Position numbers and translations under genes: made by a program. A DNA stretch of 64,000 bases from Flagellimonas algicola. Its GTDB lineage: Bacteria; Bacteroidota; Bacteroidia; Flavobacteriales; Flavobacteriaceae. The stretch is taken from the NCBI RefSeq assembly GCF_005937185.1, contig NZ_VCNI01000001.1:616657-680656 (forward strand), given 5' to 3'. Below are positions 50,003 through 58,875 of the stretch, piece after piece (the stretch's first letter is position 1; each line of letters begins with the position of its first letter). The notes under the pieces were generated by a model, which saw only the letters and a list, made by a program, of their open reading frames with translations, made no database searches and was not told the DNA's origin.

Positions 50003-52063
50003 ATGCGAAACGCCCTCATCCTACCCTTGCTGTTGCTTTTCTTCCATCTTGGCAATAGCCAAGTTTCCATTACCCCAGAACCCAGTTGGATTATTAAGGA
50101 AAAACATGATGCCAATGCACAAACCCCTGAAAATGGAGTAAGTGGAGGTACCCATGTTTTATTGTACACGGAACAGATACATATGGACCGAGAGGAAATC
50201 TACATTAAAAGTGTTTCCAAGGCAGTAGAATACAGCGGCATCCAAAACATTTCGAGTGTGGTGGCGGATTATGACCCCACCTATCAAAAACTGCGTTTTC
50301 ATCGAATTGATGTGATTCGTAACGGAGAGGTGATCAATAGATTGAGGCAGGAAGATATCCAAACCGCTAGAAGGGAAACCAATGCCGAGAACTATATCTA
50401 TGATGGAACCATTTCTGCCTTTTTCAATATTCCAGATGTCCGTAATGGGGATATTGTCCTCTACAGTTACAGCAAGAAAGGTTTCAACCCTATTCAAAAA
50501 GGAAAATTCTCCACTAGCTTTGTCCTGAATTCCACCCAACCCATAGATAAGATTTCGGCCCATGCCTTTAGCAAAGATCAGTTGCACTATCAGTTGATCA
50601 ATACCGAGCTAGAGCCTATCCATAAGGTAAAGGCAGGTGTAAATCATTATGCTTGGACCCAGGAGGATGTACCGGCTATTCTGTTGGAAGAGCAAACTCC
50701 TTCATGGTACGTTCAAAATGCTACGGTTTTGGTTACCGAATACGACTCTTGGTCCGATGTGATTGCTTGGGGAAGGGATGTTTTTACTTTTGAAGAACCT
50801 TTGAGCAAGGAGCTTCAGGATGTTGTTTCCGAAATAAGAAACACCAATAAAAAAGAGGGCGATAGAATCCGAGCGGCTTTGGCCTTTGTACAGAATGAGG
50901 TGAGATATCTGGCCATTCACTCCGGTATTGGTGGCTATAAACCCAATCCACCCAACAAGGTCATGGAACAACGGTTTGGGGATTGTAAGGATAAAAGTGT
51001 ACTGTTCTCCGCCATGCTGAACAATATGAGCATTGAGGCCTATCCGACTTTGGTGAACACTTCCTTAAGGAAGATACTCCCCACCTTGCCACCCTCTTCC
51101 AAGGTTTTTGATCACTGTATTGTAAAAGTGGTGGATCAAAACGGTTCCACATTGTGGTACGATCCCACCCTAACGGATCAAGCCGGTGCTTTTGACAATG
51201 TATACATGCCTGACTACCGCTATGGATTGGTCTTGGACCAGAACATGACAGCTATGGATACCATTTCAGATTTTAGAAACAACCTGGTGGAAACCTTTAG
51301 TACGTTTAGATTGGATGAAATGGGCAAAGGGGCTGAGCTTGAGGTTCGCACCAATTATTACGATGGCGAAGCGGATTTTATGAGAGCCATTTTCCGAAAC
51401 AACAGCAATGATGTTATTGCAAAAGAACTAATGGCATTCTATACGGAAACATATGGCAGTACTTCTTCCTTGGCACCGCCAACTATTATTGATGATGCTG
51501 CGAAAAATCAGTTTGCCTTGTTGGAACGCTATAAATTGGATTCCATTTGGAGGCCGTCATTGGAAAATACCAACCATATTAATCTCTCCATCTACCCTAC
51601 TAACCTGACCTCTGTACTTACCATGCCATCGCAATTGGAACGAACAACCCCGTTTGCCCTTTCATACCCTATGGTGCGTAAACAACATGTGAAAATCATG
51701 CTGCCAGAGTACATCAGGGCGCAAGCAGAATCTGTGACCATTAACTCAGATTACTTTTACTATGATTTTAGTTCGAATTACGATTCATCAGACAATATTC
51801 TGACCTTGGATTACTATTATAAAAATCAGGATGATCATGTACCCGCTTCAGGGTTTGACGCCTTTTATAAGGACATGGTTCAACTGGATCAACAAATAGG
51901 TTACTTTATTATCTCCAACAAAAGTGGTGAATCTTCTGTAGATTCCATTGCTTATAATTTGGGAACCCTAATTGGTTATGCCATGGCTGCATTGATTCCT
52001 ATTGGATTGGTCGTATTGGTCATTGTTATCGTGATGAACCGCAAAAAGAAAAAGCAAGGTTAA
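50003..52063 (+). CDS. DUF3857/transglutaminase-like membrane protein (686 aa)
   Basis: A signal peptide is followed by a DUF3857 domain (about 60-220) and a transglutaminase-like domain (about 280-400). The papain-like triad is visible: Cys in QRFGDCKDKSVL, His in VFDHCIVKV, Asp in LWYDPTLTD. A C-terminal membrane helix (about 658-680, GYAMAALIPIGLVVLVIVIV) and basic tail anchor it, with the enzyme outside the cytoplasm. Such proteins may cross-link or cut peptides, but no substrate is known. Confidence 0.88.
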   Translation: MRNALILPLLLLFFHLGNSQVSITPEPSWIIKEKHDANAQTPENGVSGGTHVLLYTEQIHMDREEIYIKSVSKAVEYSGIQNISSVVADYDPTYQKLRFHRIDVIRNGEVINRLRQEDIQTARRETNAENYIYDGTISAFFNIPDVRNGDIVLYSYSKKGFNPIQKGKFSTSFVLNSTQPIDKISAHAFSKDQLHYQLINTELEPIHKVKAGVNHYAWTQEDVPAILLEEQTPSWYVQNATVLVTEYDSWSDVIAWGRDVFTFEEPLSKELQDVVSEIRNTNKKEGDRIRAALAFVQNEVRYLAIHSGIGGYKPNPPNKVMEQRFGDCKDKSVLFSAMLNNMSIEAYPTLVNTSLRKILPTLPPSSKVFDHCIVKVVDQNGSTLWYDPTLTDQAGAFDNVYMPDYRYGLVLDQNMTAMDTISDFRNNLVETFSTFRLDEMGKGAELEVRTNYYDGEADFMRAIFRNNSNDVIAKELMAFYTETYGSTSSLAPPTIIDDAAKNQFALLERYKLDSIWRPSLENTNHINLSIYPTNLTSVLTMPSQLERTTPFALSYPMVRKQHVKIMLPEYIRAQAESVTINSDYFYYDFSSNYDSSDNILTLDYYYKNQDDHVPASGFDAFYKDMVQLDQQIGYFIISNKSGESSVDSIAYNLGTLIGYAMAALIPIGLVVLVIVIVMNRKKKKQG

Positions 52064-52137
52064 ACATATCCTGCTCTAGGCACTTGTGGATGTTGCCCCA
52101 ACACAACAAAGGGAACACTTTTTCTTTTAGAATCCTG

Positions 52138-53274
52138 CTAATTGTTGGTATCGGCATCAAAAAAAGCCGTCAACTCATCAGAAAACGGAGCCTTGTCCTT
52201 GTCATACCCGAAAAACTCGGCTATCACAATTCCATTTTTATCAATCAAAAAACTATTGGGTATTCCCCTAACGCCATAGGTCATAGGGGCTTTCCCGGTA
52301 GTTCCTTTCAGGTCTGACATGTTTATCCAGGTAATATTGTCCTCATTGGAGGCAGCTTCCCAAGTCTTACGGTTTTTATCCAAGGAAAAGCTTACAATTT
52401 CAAGTCCTTGCTCCCTGTACTTTGTGTAGAGCTCTGCATACTGCTTGCTTTGCAAGCGGCATGGGCCGCATCCAGCTGCCCAGAAGTCCAGAATCGTGTA
52501 CTCGTTTTGCGGAATAACTTGGGATAAATCCACAGTCTCACCCTTCAGGTTTTCCCCCGTCATAGACACCATCTTATCTCCTTCTTCTACAATTTTATCT
52601 ATGGAAATGTAGTTTATTAACGCCAGTCCATTGGTGCTTTGCTTAAGTTCCTCGTCCAGTCCATCATAAATTTTCTTGAGCTCTGATTTGGAGAATTTAT
52701 TGTTGACAAAGGTGAGCAGCTCTAAACTTATCAAGTTATTGGGCTTTTGACTTACAAATTGAATGGACATTGCCGTGGTAATACTATCAATTTCATGCAT
52801 TTGTCTTCTCAACTCATCCCTATCTCCTACATTGGATCGAAGTGAATCCACAATTTTTTCCCGTTTCTTATCTAAATCCGCACGGGCAGATGAAAATTCC
52901 CAAGCCAGTTGGTGTAGTTTTGACCCTTCCACCTTGGCGTACCTAAAATCCTCGTAATTCCCTTTGATCGTTATCTCCGAATTGTCTATCCAGAAAAATA
53001 GATATTTAAATGAATCCGGATTAGCCGGATCGTATTTTGTTTTCAACACGTAACGACCCGGTTCATCTACTTTTCCTGACAGGCTAAACGCATTATTTAT
53101 GACCAAGGTGCTATCAATTGTTTTTGCCAGCACCAAATCATCCAATAGTAGCATGGTGCTATCTTTAAATTGTGTCAATTGACCGTGAATCTCATAGCCA
53201 GGATCTATCTTGATTTTGGTTTTGTTGGAGCAGCCTAGGGCTAAAAGCGCTAGCAATAGAAATACAAATCTCAT
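52138..53274 (-). CDS. TlpA-like thioredoxin-fold lipoprotein with DUF4369 domain (378 aa)
   Basis: It has the same layout as 30085-31206: lipoprotein signal (LLALLALGCSN), DUF4369 (about 28-120, GYEIHGQLTQFKDSTMLLL), a helical linker, and a thioredoxin domain with CGPC in AAGCGPCRLQ and cis-Pro in VRGIPNSFLID. It probably acts as a periplasmic thiol reductase. It is followed at its start side by the BlaR1-like gene on the same strand (28 bp upstream), so it may belong to that operon. Confidence 0.88.
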   Translation of the reverse strand: MRFVFLLLALLALGCSNKTKIKIDPGYEIHGQLTQFKDSTMLLLDDLVLAKTIDSTLVINNAFSLSGKVDEPGRYVLKTKYDPANPDSFKYLFFWIDNSEITIKGNYEDFRYAKVEGSKLHQLAWEFSSARADLDKKREKIVDSLRSNVGDRDELRRQMHEIDSITTAMSIQFVSQKPNNLISLELLTFVNNKFSKSELKKIYDGLDEELKQSTNGLALINYISIDKIVEEGDKMVSMTGENLKGETVDLSQVIPQNEYTILDFWAAGCGPCRLQSKQYAELYTKYREQGLEIVSFSLDKNRKTWEAASNEDNITWINMSDLKGTTGKAPMTYGVRGIPNSFLIDKNGIVIAEFFGYDKDKAPFSDELTAFFDADTNN

Positions 53275-53302
53275 GTTTTTAGTTTTTTAATTGATGAATA
53301 AA

Positions 53303-54988
53303 CTATTTTAGATAATACACTTGTCGGTCGTATAGTAATCCCTGACTAAAAGCTTCTAGAAAAATCAAATACTTGCTGGAGTGTTTTTTGGACAACTTTC
53401 GTTGGTTGAGCATCAATTCCTGATTTTCCAGAATGCGAAATACAACTTGAACGGAATCAAATTTGTGATGTACCAGACCATCTCCCTGTAACTCGCGAAT
53501 CATTTCTCGAAGAAATTCTTGGCTTTCTTTGGAATACATGGGTCTTAACAAGGGCAAGGCATCTGGATATTTTCTCTTATAATACGCTACCGAATTTGCT
53601 GGCACCTTTATCCCTGATACATAGATTCCCCCAAATGGTGTCATTCTAAAGGAAGTATTGAAAGCTTCTTCCGTAATGGGTTTCCCTGTACCATGGTTTT
53701 CCAAAACTTCCTGAAGAAATTGCTTCCATTGCTCCGGATCCTTTGTCCTCCGAGCCATGTGTTCCTGCTTCAGTAATTTATCCTTATAAACAATCTCAAT
53801 GATATCTCCCTTATCCGTCTCTTTGTATTCAAAGTTGTCCGCCAGTTCCTCGTTTCGCAACACCCCATCTTTGTAAAAGTCTTGTGTACCATCGTTATGG
53901 ATGTGCCATTCACGATGTTCATCAGGGTGAAAAACCATATCTCCATTATCCTCAATATAAAACCAGGGATAGACTTTAGTGCCCTTTGTTATTACATTGG
54001 GAGCAAGATTCTTTTTCGCCATAGTACCAAAGCCCAGGGAAACAATGACAAAGAACAAAACCAAGGATGAAAAGATAAATTTGTATTTCCTTTGATATCC
54101 ACTCTCCCCCACATGAAAAGTGGTCAAGGATTTAATACGGGACAAAACATTACGGTCGCCAAAAGCCAGGGCCAGGTCGTAATGCAATTGATATGACCGT
54201 TCCAAGGTTCTGGCATAATCCACTCTGTCATATCCCTTGTTAATAACATTAAGGTCACAAGAGGATTCGCGTTCGTTTTTAACCATAGATGACATGTGCC
54301 AGACAAAAGGGTTGAAAAAGAATATCACCTCTAAGAATACCTGAAATAAGTTAATCAAATAGTCATGTCTTTTAATATGCACCAATTCGTGCATCAAAAT
54401 GATTTCCAGTTCCATTTTACTGAATCCGGTAAGGGCTTCCACAGGAATGTAAATAATAGGCTTCAAATGTCCCATGGTAAAGGGGTGGCTAATATTGTGT
54501 ATAATGTTTAGGTCAACCTTTTTTTTGATATTGAGCTTTTGGGCCAAATGATTCACTAAAGCTTCAAGTTGCCGATTGGATTCTCCTCTTGTCTGAAACT
54601 TAAGTTGGTTTTTCTGCATTACTATTTTGAAGCCAAAAAACAGTATACCCAATAACCAAAGTCCAGTAAACCAGTGATTGTTATCCAACATAAAGACTTG
54701 CATGCGTTCCCAAATGCCCAAGCCATATTGGTGATTTTTCCAGTCCGTCAATACCACAATCACCTTGGGTTTCAACCACAAATTATAAATGGAATCACTT
54801 GCAAAAAACGATAATGACAACATAACGAAAAAACCAAAGAAAACGGCCAAGGAAAGGTAATACCTAAGGTTACCGTGTTTTGGGTGAATCAGCTTTAGGA
54901 AGATAATCAAAAGCAACCAGGATGCGGCTCCAATCCAGAGGGAGTCAATCAAAAAACCGAGCAATCTTGTGAAATCCAAATCAAGCAT
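53303..54988 (-). CDS. BlaR1-type M56 membrane metallopeptidase (561 aa)
   Basis: Membrane helices at about 15-35, 40-60, 110-128 and 310-330 surround the M56 zinc motif HELVH in LMHELVHIKRHDYL. The C-terminal half is a periplasmic region without a penicillin-binding SxxK motif, so it probably does not sense beta-lactams. BlaR1-type peptidases cut their partner BlaI to derepress the operon. It overlaps the BlaI-like gene by 8 bp and is followed by a TlpA-like gene, the usual Bacteroidota arrangement. Confidence 0.88.
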   Translation of the reverse strand: MLDLDFTRLLGFLIDSLWIGAASWLLLIIFLKLIHPKHGNLRYYLSLAVFFGFFVMLSLSFFASDSIYNLWLKPKVIVVLTDWKNHQYGLGIWERMQVFMLDNNHWFTGLWLLGILFFGFKIVMQKNQLKFQTRGESNRQLEALVNHLAQKLNIKKKVDLNIIHNISHPFTMGHLKPIIYIPVEALTGFSKMELEIILMHELVHIKRHDYLINLFQVFLEVIFFFNPFVWHMSSMVKNERESSCDLNVINKGYDRVDYARTLERSYQLHYDLALAFGDRNVLSRIKSLTTFHVGESGYQRKYKFIFSSLVLFFVIVSLGFGTMAKKNLAPNVITKGTKVYPWFYIEDNGDMVFHPDEHREWHIHNDGTQDFYKDGVLRNEELADNFEYKETDKGDIIEIVYKDKLLKQEHMARRTKDPEQWKQFLQEVLENHGTGKPITEEAFNTSFRMTPFGGIYVSGIKVPANSVAYYKRKYPDALPLLRPMYSKESQEFLREMIRELQGDGLVHHKFDSVQVVFRILENQELMLNQRKLSKKHSSKYLIFLEAFSQGLLYDRQVYYLK

Positions 54989-55346
54989 CCTTCTCCATTT
55001 GCTTGATCATGGCCTTAATGGCATCCAACTCCTTTTTAGTAGGCTTGGCGTTACCCAGAAAACTTTGGGCAAAACCCAGAGTGGATCCCCCAAACAGATT
55101 TTGGATCATATTCCGCATACCATTGTTCTGGGCCACTTGCCTTTTAATATTGGCCTTGTAGATATGCTTCTTCCCCTCCTTCTTTCTAACCAGCAGACCT
55201 TTATCGAACATGATCTGCATTAGTTTTAGGGTGGTGGTATATCCTTTGTCGGAGTCCAAAGCTTCATGTACTTGAAGTACGGAAGCTGCTTCTAGTTCCC
55301 ATAGGACGATAAGGATTTCAAGTTCTTTGTTAGTATACGCTTTCAT
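54981..55346 (-). CDS. BlaI/MecI-family repressor (121 aa)
   Basis: An N-terminal winged helix (about 4-75, NKELEILIVLWELEAASVLQ, then GYTTTLKLMQIMFDKGLL) and a C-terminal dimerisation helix are those of BlaI/MecI/CopY repressors of 120-125 residues. It is the first gene of the operon and overlaps BlaR1 by 8 bp. Two identical-type palindromes stand directly before it (55348-55386) and are almost certainly its operators, which implies autoregulation. Confidence 0.92.
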   Translation of the reverse strand: MKAYTNKELEILIVLWELEAASVLQVHEALDSDKGYTTTLKLMQIMFDKGLLVRKKEGKKHIYKANIKRQVAQNNGMRNMIQNLFGGSTLGFAQSFLGNAKPTKKELDAIKAMIKQMEKDA

Positions 55347-55347
55347 C

Positions 55348-55386
55348 TACGAATTATTTCGTAACAAACATACGAAAAGATTCGTA
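55348..55386. promoter_or_regulatory. Double BlaI operator
   Basis: There are two perfect palindromes, TACGAA-TTAT-TTCGTA (55348-55363) and TACGAA-AAGA-TTCGTA (55371-55386), with centres 23 bp apart. They begin one base after the start codon complement of the BlaI-like gene. The layout is like the paired operators of bla and mec systems, but with a different sequence. Confidence 0.8.
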
Positions 55387-55425
55387 ATAAACAAATATTA
55401 TGAAAATAAAGATGACTAGCGTACG

Positions 55426-58400
55426 TTAGTGTGCACCAATGTTCAGCTTGATCAAGTTTAAGCCGCTATCGTTATTGGCTATCACCAGAAATTGTTCTCC
55501 TTTAATATTTATCTTAACAATTCCCTTGACATCTCCATCCATGTAAAGGCCACTTTGGTGTGGGTAAAATGCTTGAAAGTCGCCTTGTCCATTTCCTTTT
55601 AAGAACGAACCAAAACTGGCATCGTTTCTTGGTGTTTCCACTTCAGAAGTGTAAAGGTTTCCAGCCAGAATCACATCAAGATTGCCATCCAAATCAAAAT
55701 CGTCAATCTGAATATCGTTTACGGACGAGAATTGAGCCAAGTTTGGAAGTTCGGTTGATTTAAAGGTACCATCGCCCTTATTTTGAAAATAGGTGGTTGC
55801 AAAGGTACTTGCCTTAAGCTGCACAGATTCCTCCAGGCTATTTTTACCCACCATATCCAAGACCGTAGCTCCACTAAATTCTTTATAAGTCTTAAACTTA
55901 TGTTTTAGATAGGGCATTTGTTGTGAGGAGCATTCTTTGCCTCTTACCGGATATACCTTGTCATCATCCTCAAATCCCAAAATGATATCATTCTTCCCAT
56001 TTTTATCAAAGTCGGAACCGAATACCCTGAACGGCGATTCAGCAGAAGCTCTATACTTATAATTCAATCCCAAATTCCCAGCAATGATATCCAAATTCCC
56101 ATCTTTGTTGAAATCCGCAACTTCAACGGAATACCACCAACCTTCCGTGTTTTCAAAACCGAGCATTTCAGCCTTCAATTTTTTAAAAACGCCTTGTTCG
56201 TTCTCAAGTAGGGTAAGGGGCATCCACTCCCCTACCACCAATAGGTCTTGGTCTTGGTCGTTGTCATAGTCCATCCAGACAGCATCTGTGACCAATCCCA
56301 AATCAATCAATCCAATGGCCCTGTCATCGGTTACGTCTATCAGTTTCCCATTTTGATTTTCATAGAGGTAAGAGGATGCAGGCATTGGGTATTTTTGTGG
56401 AATCAGTCGACCGGCAACAAACAAGTCCAAATCCCCATCCCCATCATAATCGCATGGTATTGCCCTTCCCCCACTAAAGGCCTTATCTGGAATAAGTTCA
56501 GATGAATCTGTAAACTTTCCATTCCCATGATTCAAGTACAGTCTGTCTTTGGAGGCTTTGGCTCCATTAAGGATTTCATTTCCACCGTTGACCACAAACA
56601 AATCCTGCAACCCATCATCGTTAATATCAAAAAATACGGCTGAAACTTCTTCACTTTCCTTATTGGCCTTCCAAGGACCATCAATGAATAAGAATTCTCC
56701 ACTTTTCCGTTGAACAAACATTTGCCCTTCTTGCCCCATTGCACCTCCAATGTACACATCATCAAGTCCATCATTATTGATATCGGTAGTAGCCAATGCA
56801 GGACCAAGCTGGGAATATTTATGAGGTAAGAGCACTTCCTTGGCAAAGTCGTTGTATACATTCTCCCTATGTTCAAAATCCAAGCCAAAATGCTGTCCAC
56901 TAGTTTCAAAAAGCTTGGGATCTTCTTTCTTTTTTTGCTCTGGAGGATAGGTTGCATTTTGGTAATCCAAGATTATGGTTTGGTTGTGGGTTATAAATTC
57001 CAAAACCTGCTCCTTGCCATCCGGCCACCTAACAAGCAAGGAATCTACAAGTCTATTTTTTCCCAATCCAAAATGGACTATGGGTTCATGCGAAGACAGA
57101 TAACCCCTCACCGTCTTGAATTCTTGATACTGTAGTTCTTCACCAATTTTAAGGGTGATTTTTGCCCCTAAACCGGTGACATTATTTTGAGACCCTTTTA
57201 GTTTAATTTTCAAGTAATTTCCGGCATTGGAATCGGAACTGGTATTCTGAAATACAAAAGCTTCATCATCCAAATTGTTGATAATTAAATCCAAATCTCC
57301 ATCATTGTCCAAGTCTGCCACCGCCGCCCCGTTTGAAAAACTATCTTCCTTAAAGCCCCAGTCACTTGAAACATTTTTGAAGTTAAGTTCTCCCAAATTC
57401 TTATAGAGGTAATTAACTTCCTTTATCGGTTTGTATAAATTGATGATTTCATCACTCTTCTGGTCAATCAATTCTTCTACCGATTTGAAATTGGGGCCGT
57501 TTTGTACAAAGAATTCGGTTAGACGTTTTTCAATATCCTTGTCAAAAATGTCCCTTTTGTATCCATTCGTGACCAATAAGTCTTTATACCCATCATTGTC
57601 AAAATCCGAAGCTAGACCTGCCCAGCTCCAGTCCGTTTTGTCAACACCGCTTAGCTTGCCCACTTCACTGAACTTAGTATTGCCCTGGTTTAAATGAAGC
57701 ATGTTGTGCATGTATTGGTGATGGAAACCCAAATCCAATAATTGGTTGAACCCTTCTACATCCATGGAGGGCATGGACTGTTTGGCCCGTTTATGATCTG
57801 ACGGGAGCATTTCCGTGACAAAAATATCCTCCAAACCGTCGTTGTTGATATCCATAATATCCACACCCATGGAATAAAGGGATATATGTTTGGTGGCATT
57901 TTTGATTTGTTCCTCCAAGTACTTGCCACCCCGATTGATGTATAAATAGTCGTCCTCATCAAAGTCATTGGCCACATAAATATCAGTGAAACCATCGCTG
58001 TTTACGTCAGAAGCCACTACGCCAAGACCATATCCAAAATTATGGGCCAACCCCACTTCTCTACCGATTTCAACATATTTTCCATCATCATTCCTATATA
58101 ATTTATCTCGATTATAACCGTTGGGTTGTTGCTTGTTTTTAAGGACTTCTGCCAATTGGAGCATAAACCGGTCAGGTCTGTTGACCACATAAAGGTCAAG
58201 ATCACTATCCAAATCAAAATCAAAGAAAACGGCTTGGGTAGAATATCCAATATCGTCCACCCCAAAAATGGAAGCTTGTTCTTCGAATGTGCTGTCGCCC
58301 TTATTGATATATAGCAGATTACCGCGATTTTCATCGGTATCTTGCCATCCTCCTCGGCATACATAAATATCCAAAAACCCATCCGAATTAATATCCACCA

Positions 58401-58773
58401 TAGAGACGCCGTTGCTCCATCCCTTCTGTGGTTTTATGTTGGCGTTTTGGGTTATATCCTCAAACCGTAATCCTCCATTATTCAAGTATAGCCTGTCCTC
58501 TACCTCATTACCTGTAAAGAAAACATCCTGTAGGCCATCATTATTGATGTCACCAATGGCCACCCCGCCTCCGTTATAGGCGTAACTAAAGTTTTCAAAA
58601 TATTCAAAGCGTTCCGTTATCCGATTGGTGAAATCAATCCCGGTAAAGTCGCTATCCAACTTCTGAAATAAAACGGTTTTGGCCTCTTTTGGGGTTTCTG
58701 TGGAAGTACAACCAATTATCGCAATCAGAAATAGCCACAATACGGAACAAAATGTTGATTGATGCCTTAGCAT
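55426..58773 (-). CDS. FG-GAP/VCBS repeat lipoprotein with ASPIC/UnbV domain (1115 aa)
   Basis: A lipoprotein signal (LFLIAIIGCTS) is followed by many FG-GAP repeats with calcium-binding D-x-N-x-D-G-x-x-D loops (DINNDGLQD, DVNSDGFTD, DFDKNGKND) forming one or two beta-propellers. An ASPIC/UnbV domain lies near residues 540-610 (GSQNNVTGLGAKITL, then VRWPDGKEQ). The protein is probably on the cell surface. It lies downstream of SusC/SusD on the same strand and may be a surface glycan-binding component of that system. A strong hairpin at 58803-58829 separates it from susD. Confidence 0.88.
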   Translation of the reverse strand: MLRHQSTFCSVLWLFLIAIIGCTSTETPKEAKTVLFQKLDSDFTGIDFTNRITERFEYFENFSYAYNGGGVAIGDINNDGLQDVFFTGNEVEDRLYLNNGGLRFEDITQNANIKPQKGWSNGVSMVDINSDGFLDIYVCRGGWQDTDENRGNLLYINKGDSTFEEQASIFGVDDIGYSTQAVFFDFDLDSDLDLYVVNRPDRFMLQLAEVLKNKQQPNGYNRDKLYRNDDGKYVEIGREVGLAHNFGYGLGVVASDVNSDGFTDIYVANDFDEDDYLYINRGGKYLEEQIKNATKHISLYSMGVDIMDINNDGLEDIFVTEMLPSDHKRAKQSMPSMDVEGFNQLLDLGFHHQYMHNMLHLNQGNTKFSEVGKLSGVDKTDWSWAGLASDFDNDGYKDLLVTNGYKRDIFDKDIEKRLTEFFVQNGPNFKSVEELIDQKSDEIINLYKPIKEVNYLYKNLGELNFKNVSSDWGFKEDSFSNGAAVADLDNDGDLDLIINNLDDEAFVFQNTSSDSNAGNYLKIKLKGSQNNVTGLGAKITLKIGEELQYQEFKTVRGYLSSHEPIVHFGLGKNRLVDSLLVRWPDGKEQVLEFITHNQTIILDYQNATYPPEQKKKEDPKLFETSGQHFGLDFEHRENVYNDFAKEVLLPHKYSQLGPALATTDINNDGLDDVYIGGAMGQEGQMFVQRKSGEFLFIDGPWKANKESEEVSAVFFDINDDGLQDLFVVNGGNEILNGAKASKDRLYLNHGNGKFTDSSELIPDKAFSGGRAIPCDYDGDGDLDLFVAGRLIPQKYPMPASSYLYENQNGKLIDVTDDRAIGLIDLGLVTDAVWMDYDNDQDQDLLVVGEWMPLTLLENEQGVFKKLKAEMLGFENTEGWWYSVEVADFNKDGNLDIIAGNLGLNYKYRASAESPFRVFGSDFDKNGKNDIILGFEDDDKVYPVRGKECSSQQMPYLKHKFKTYKEFSGATVLDMVGKNSLEESVQLKASTFATTYFQNKGDGTFKSTELPNLAQFSSVNDIQIDDFDLDGNLDVILAGNLYTSEVETPRNDASFGSFLKGNGQGDFQAFYPHQSGLYMDGDVKGIVKINIKGEQFLVIANNDSGLNLIKLNIGAH

Positions 58774-58802
58774 GAAATCTTTCTTGATATTAAATTGACA
58801 AA

Positions 58803-58829
58803 GCCCTTTTCTTTATCCAAGAAAAGGGC
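58803..58829 (-). terminator. Hairpin between the SusD and FG-GAP genes (attenuator)
   Basis: GCCCTTTTCTT and AAGAAAAGGGC form a perfect 11-bp stem with a 5-base loop. On the minus strand it is followed only by TTTGTC, so termination is probably partial and may lower expression of the downstream gene. Confidence 0.6.
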
Positions 58830-58875
58830 ACGTCCAAACTTAAAACTAACTAATTAACTCAAAAGCCAATTATCT

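Noticed and set aside
52084..52317. 77-aa plus-strand frame after the DUF3857 gene
   Set aside because: It overlaps the end of the leftward TlpA-like gene and is its shadow.
53303..55346. Beta-lactam resistance regulator
   Set aside because: The BlaR1-like protein has the M56 peptidase but no penicillin-binding SxxK domain, and no beta-lactamase is in its operon.
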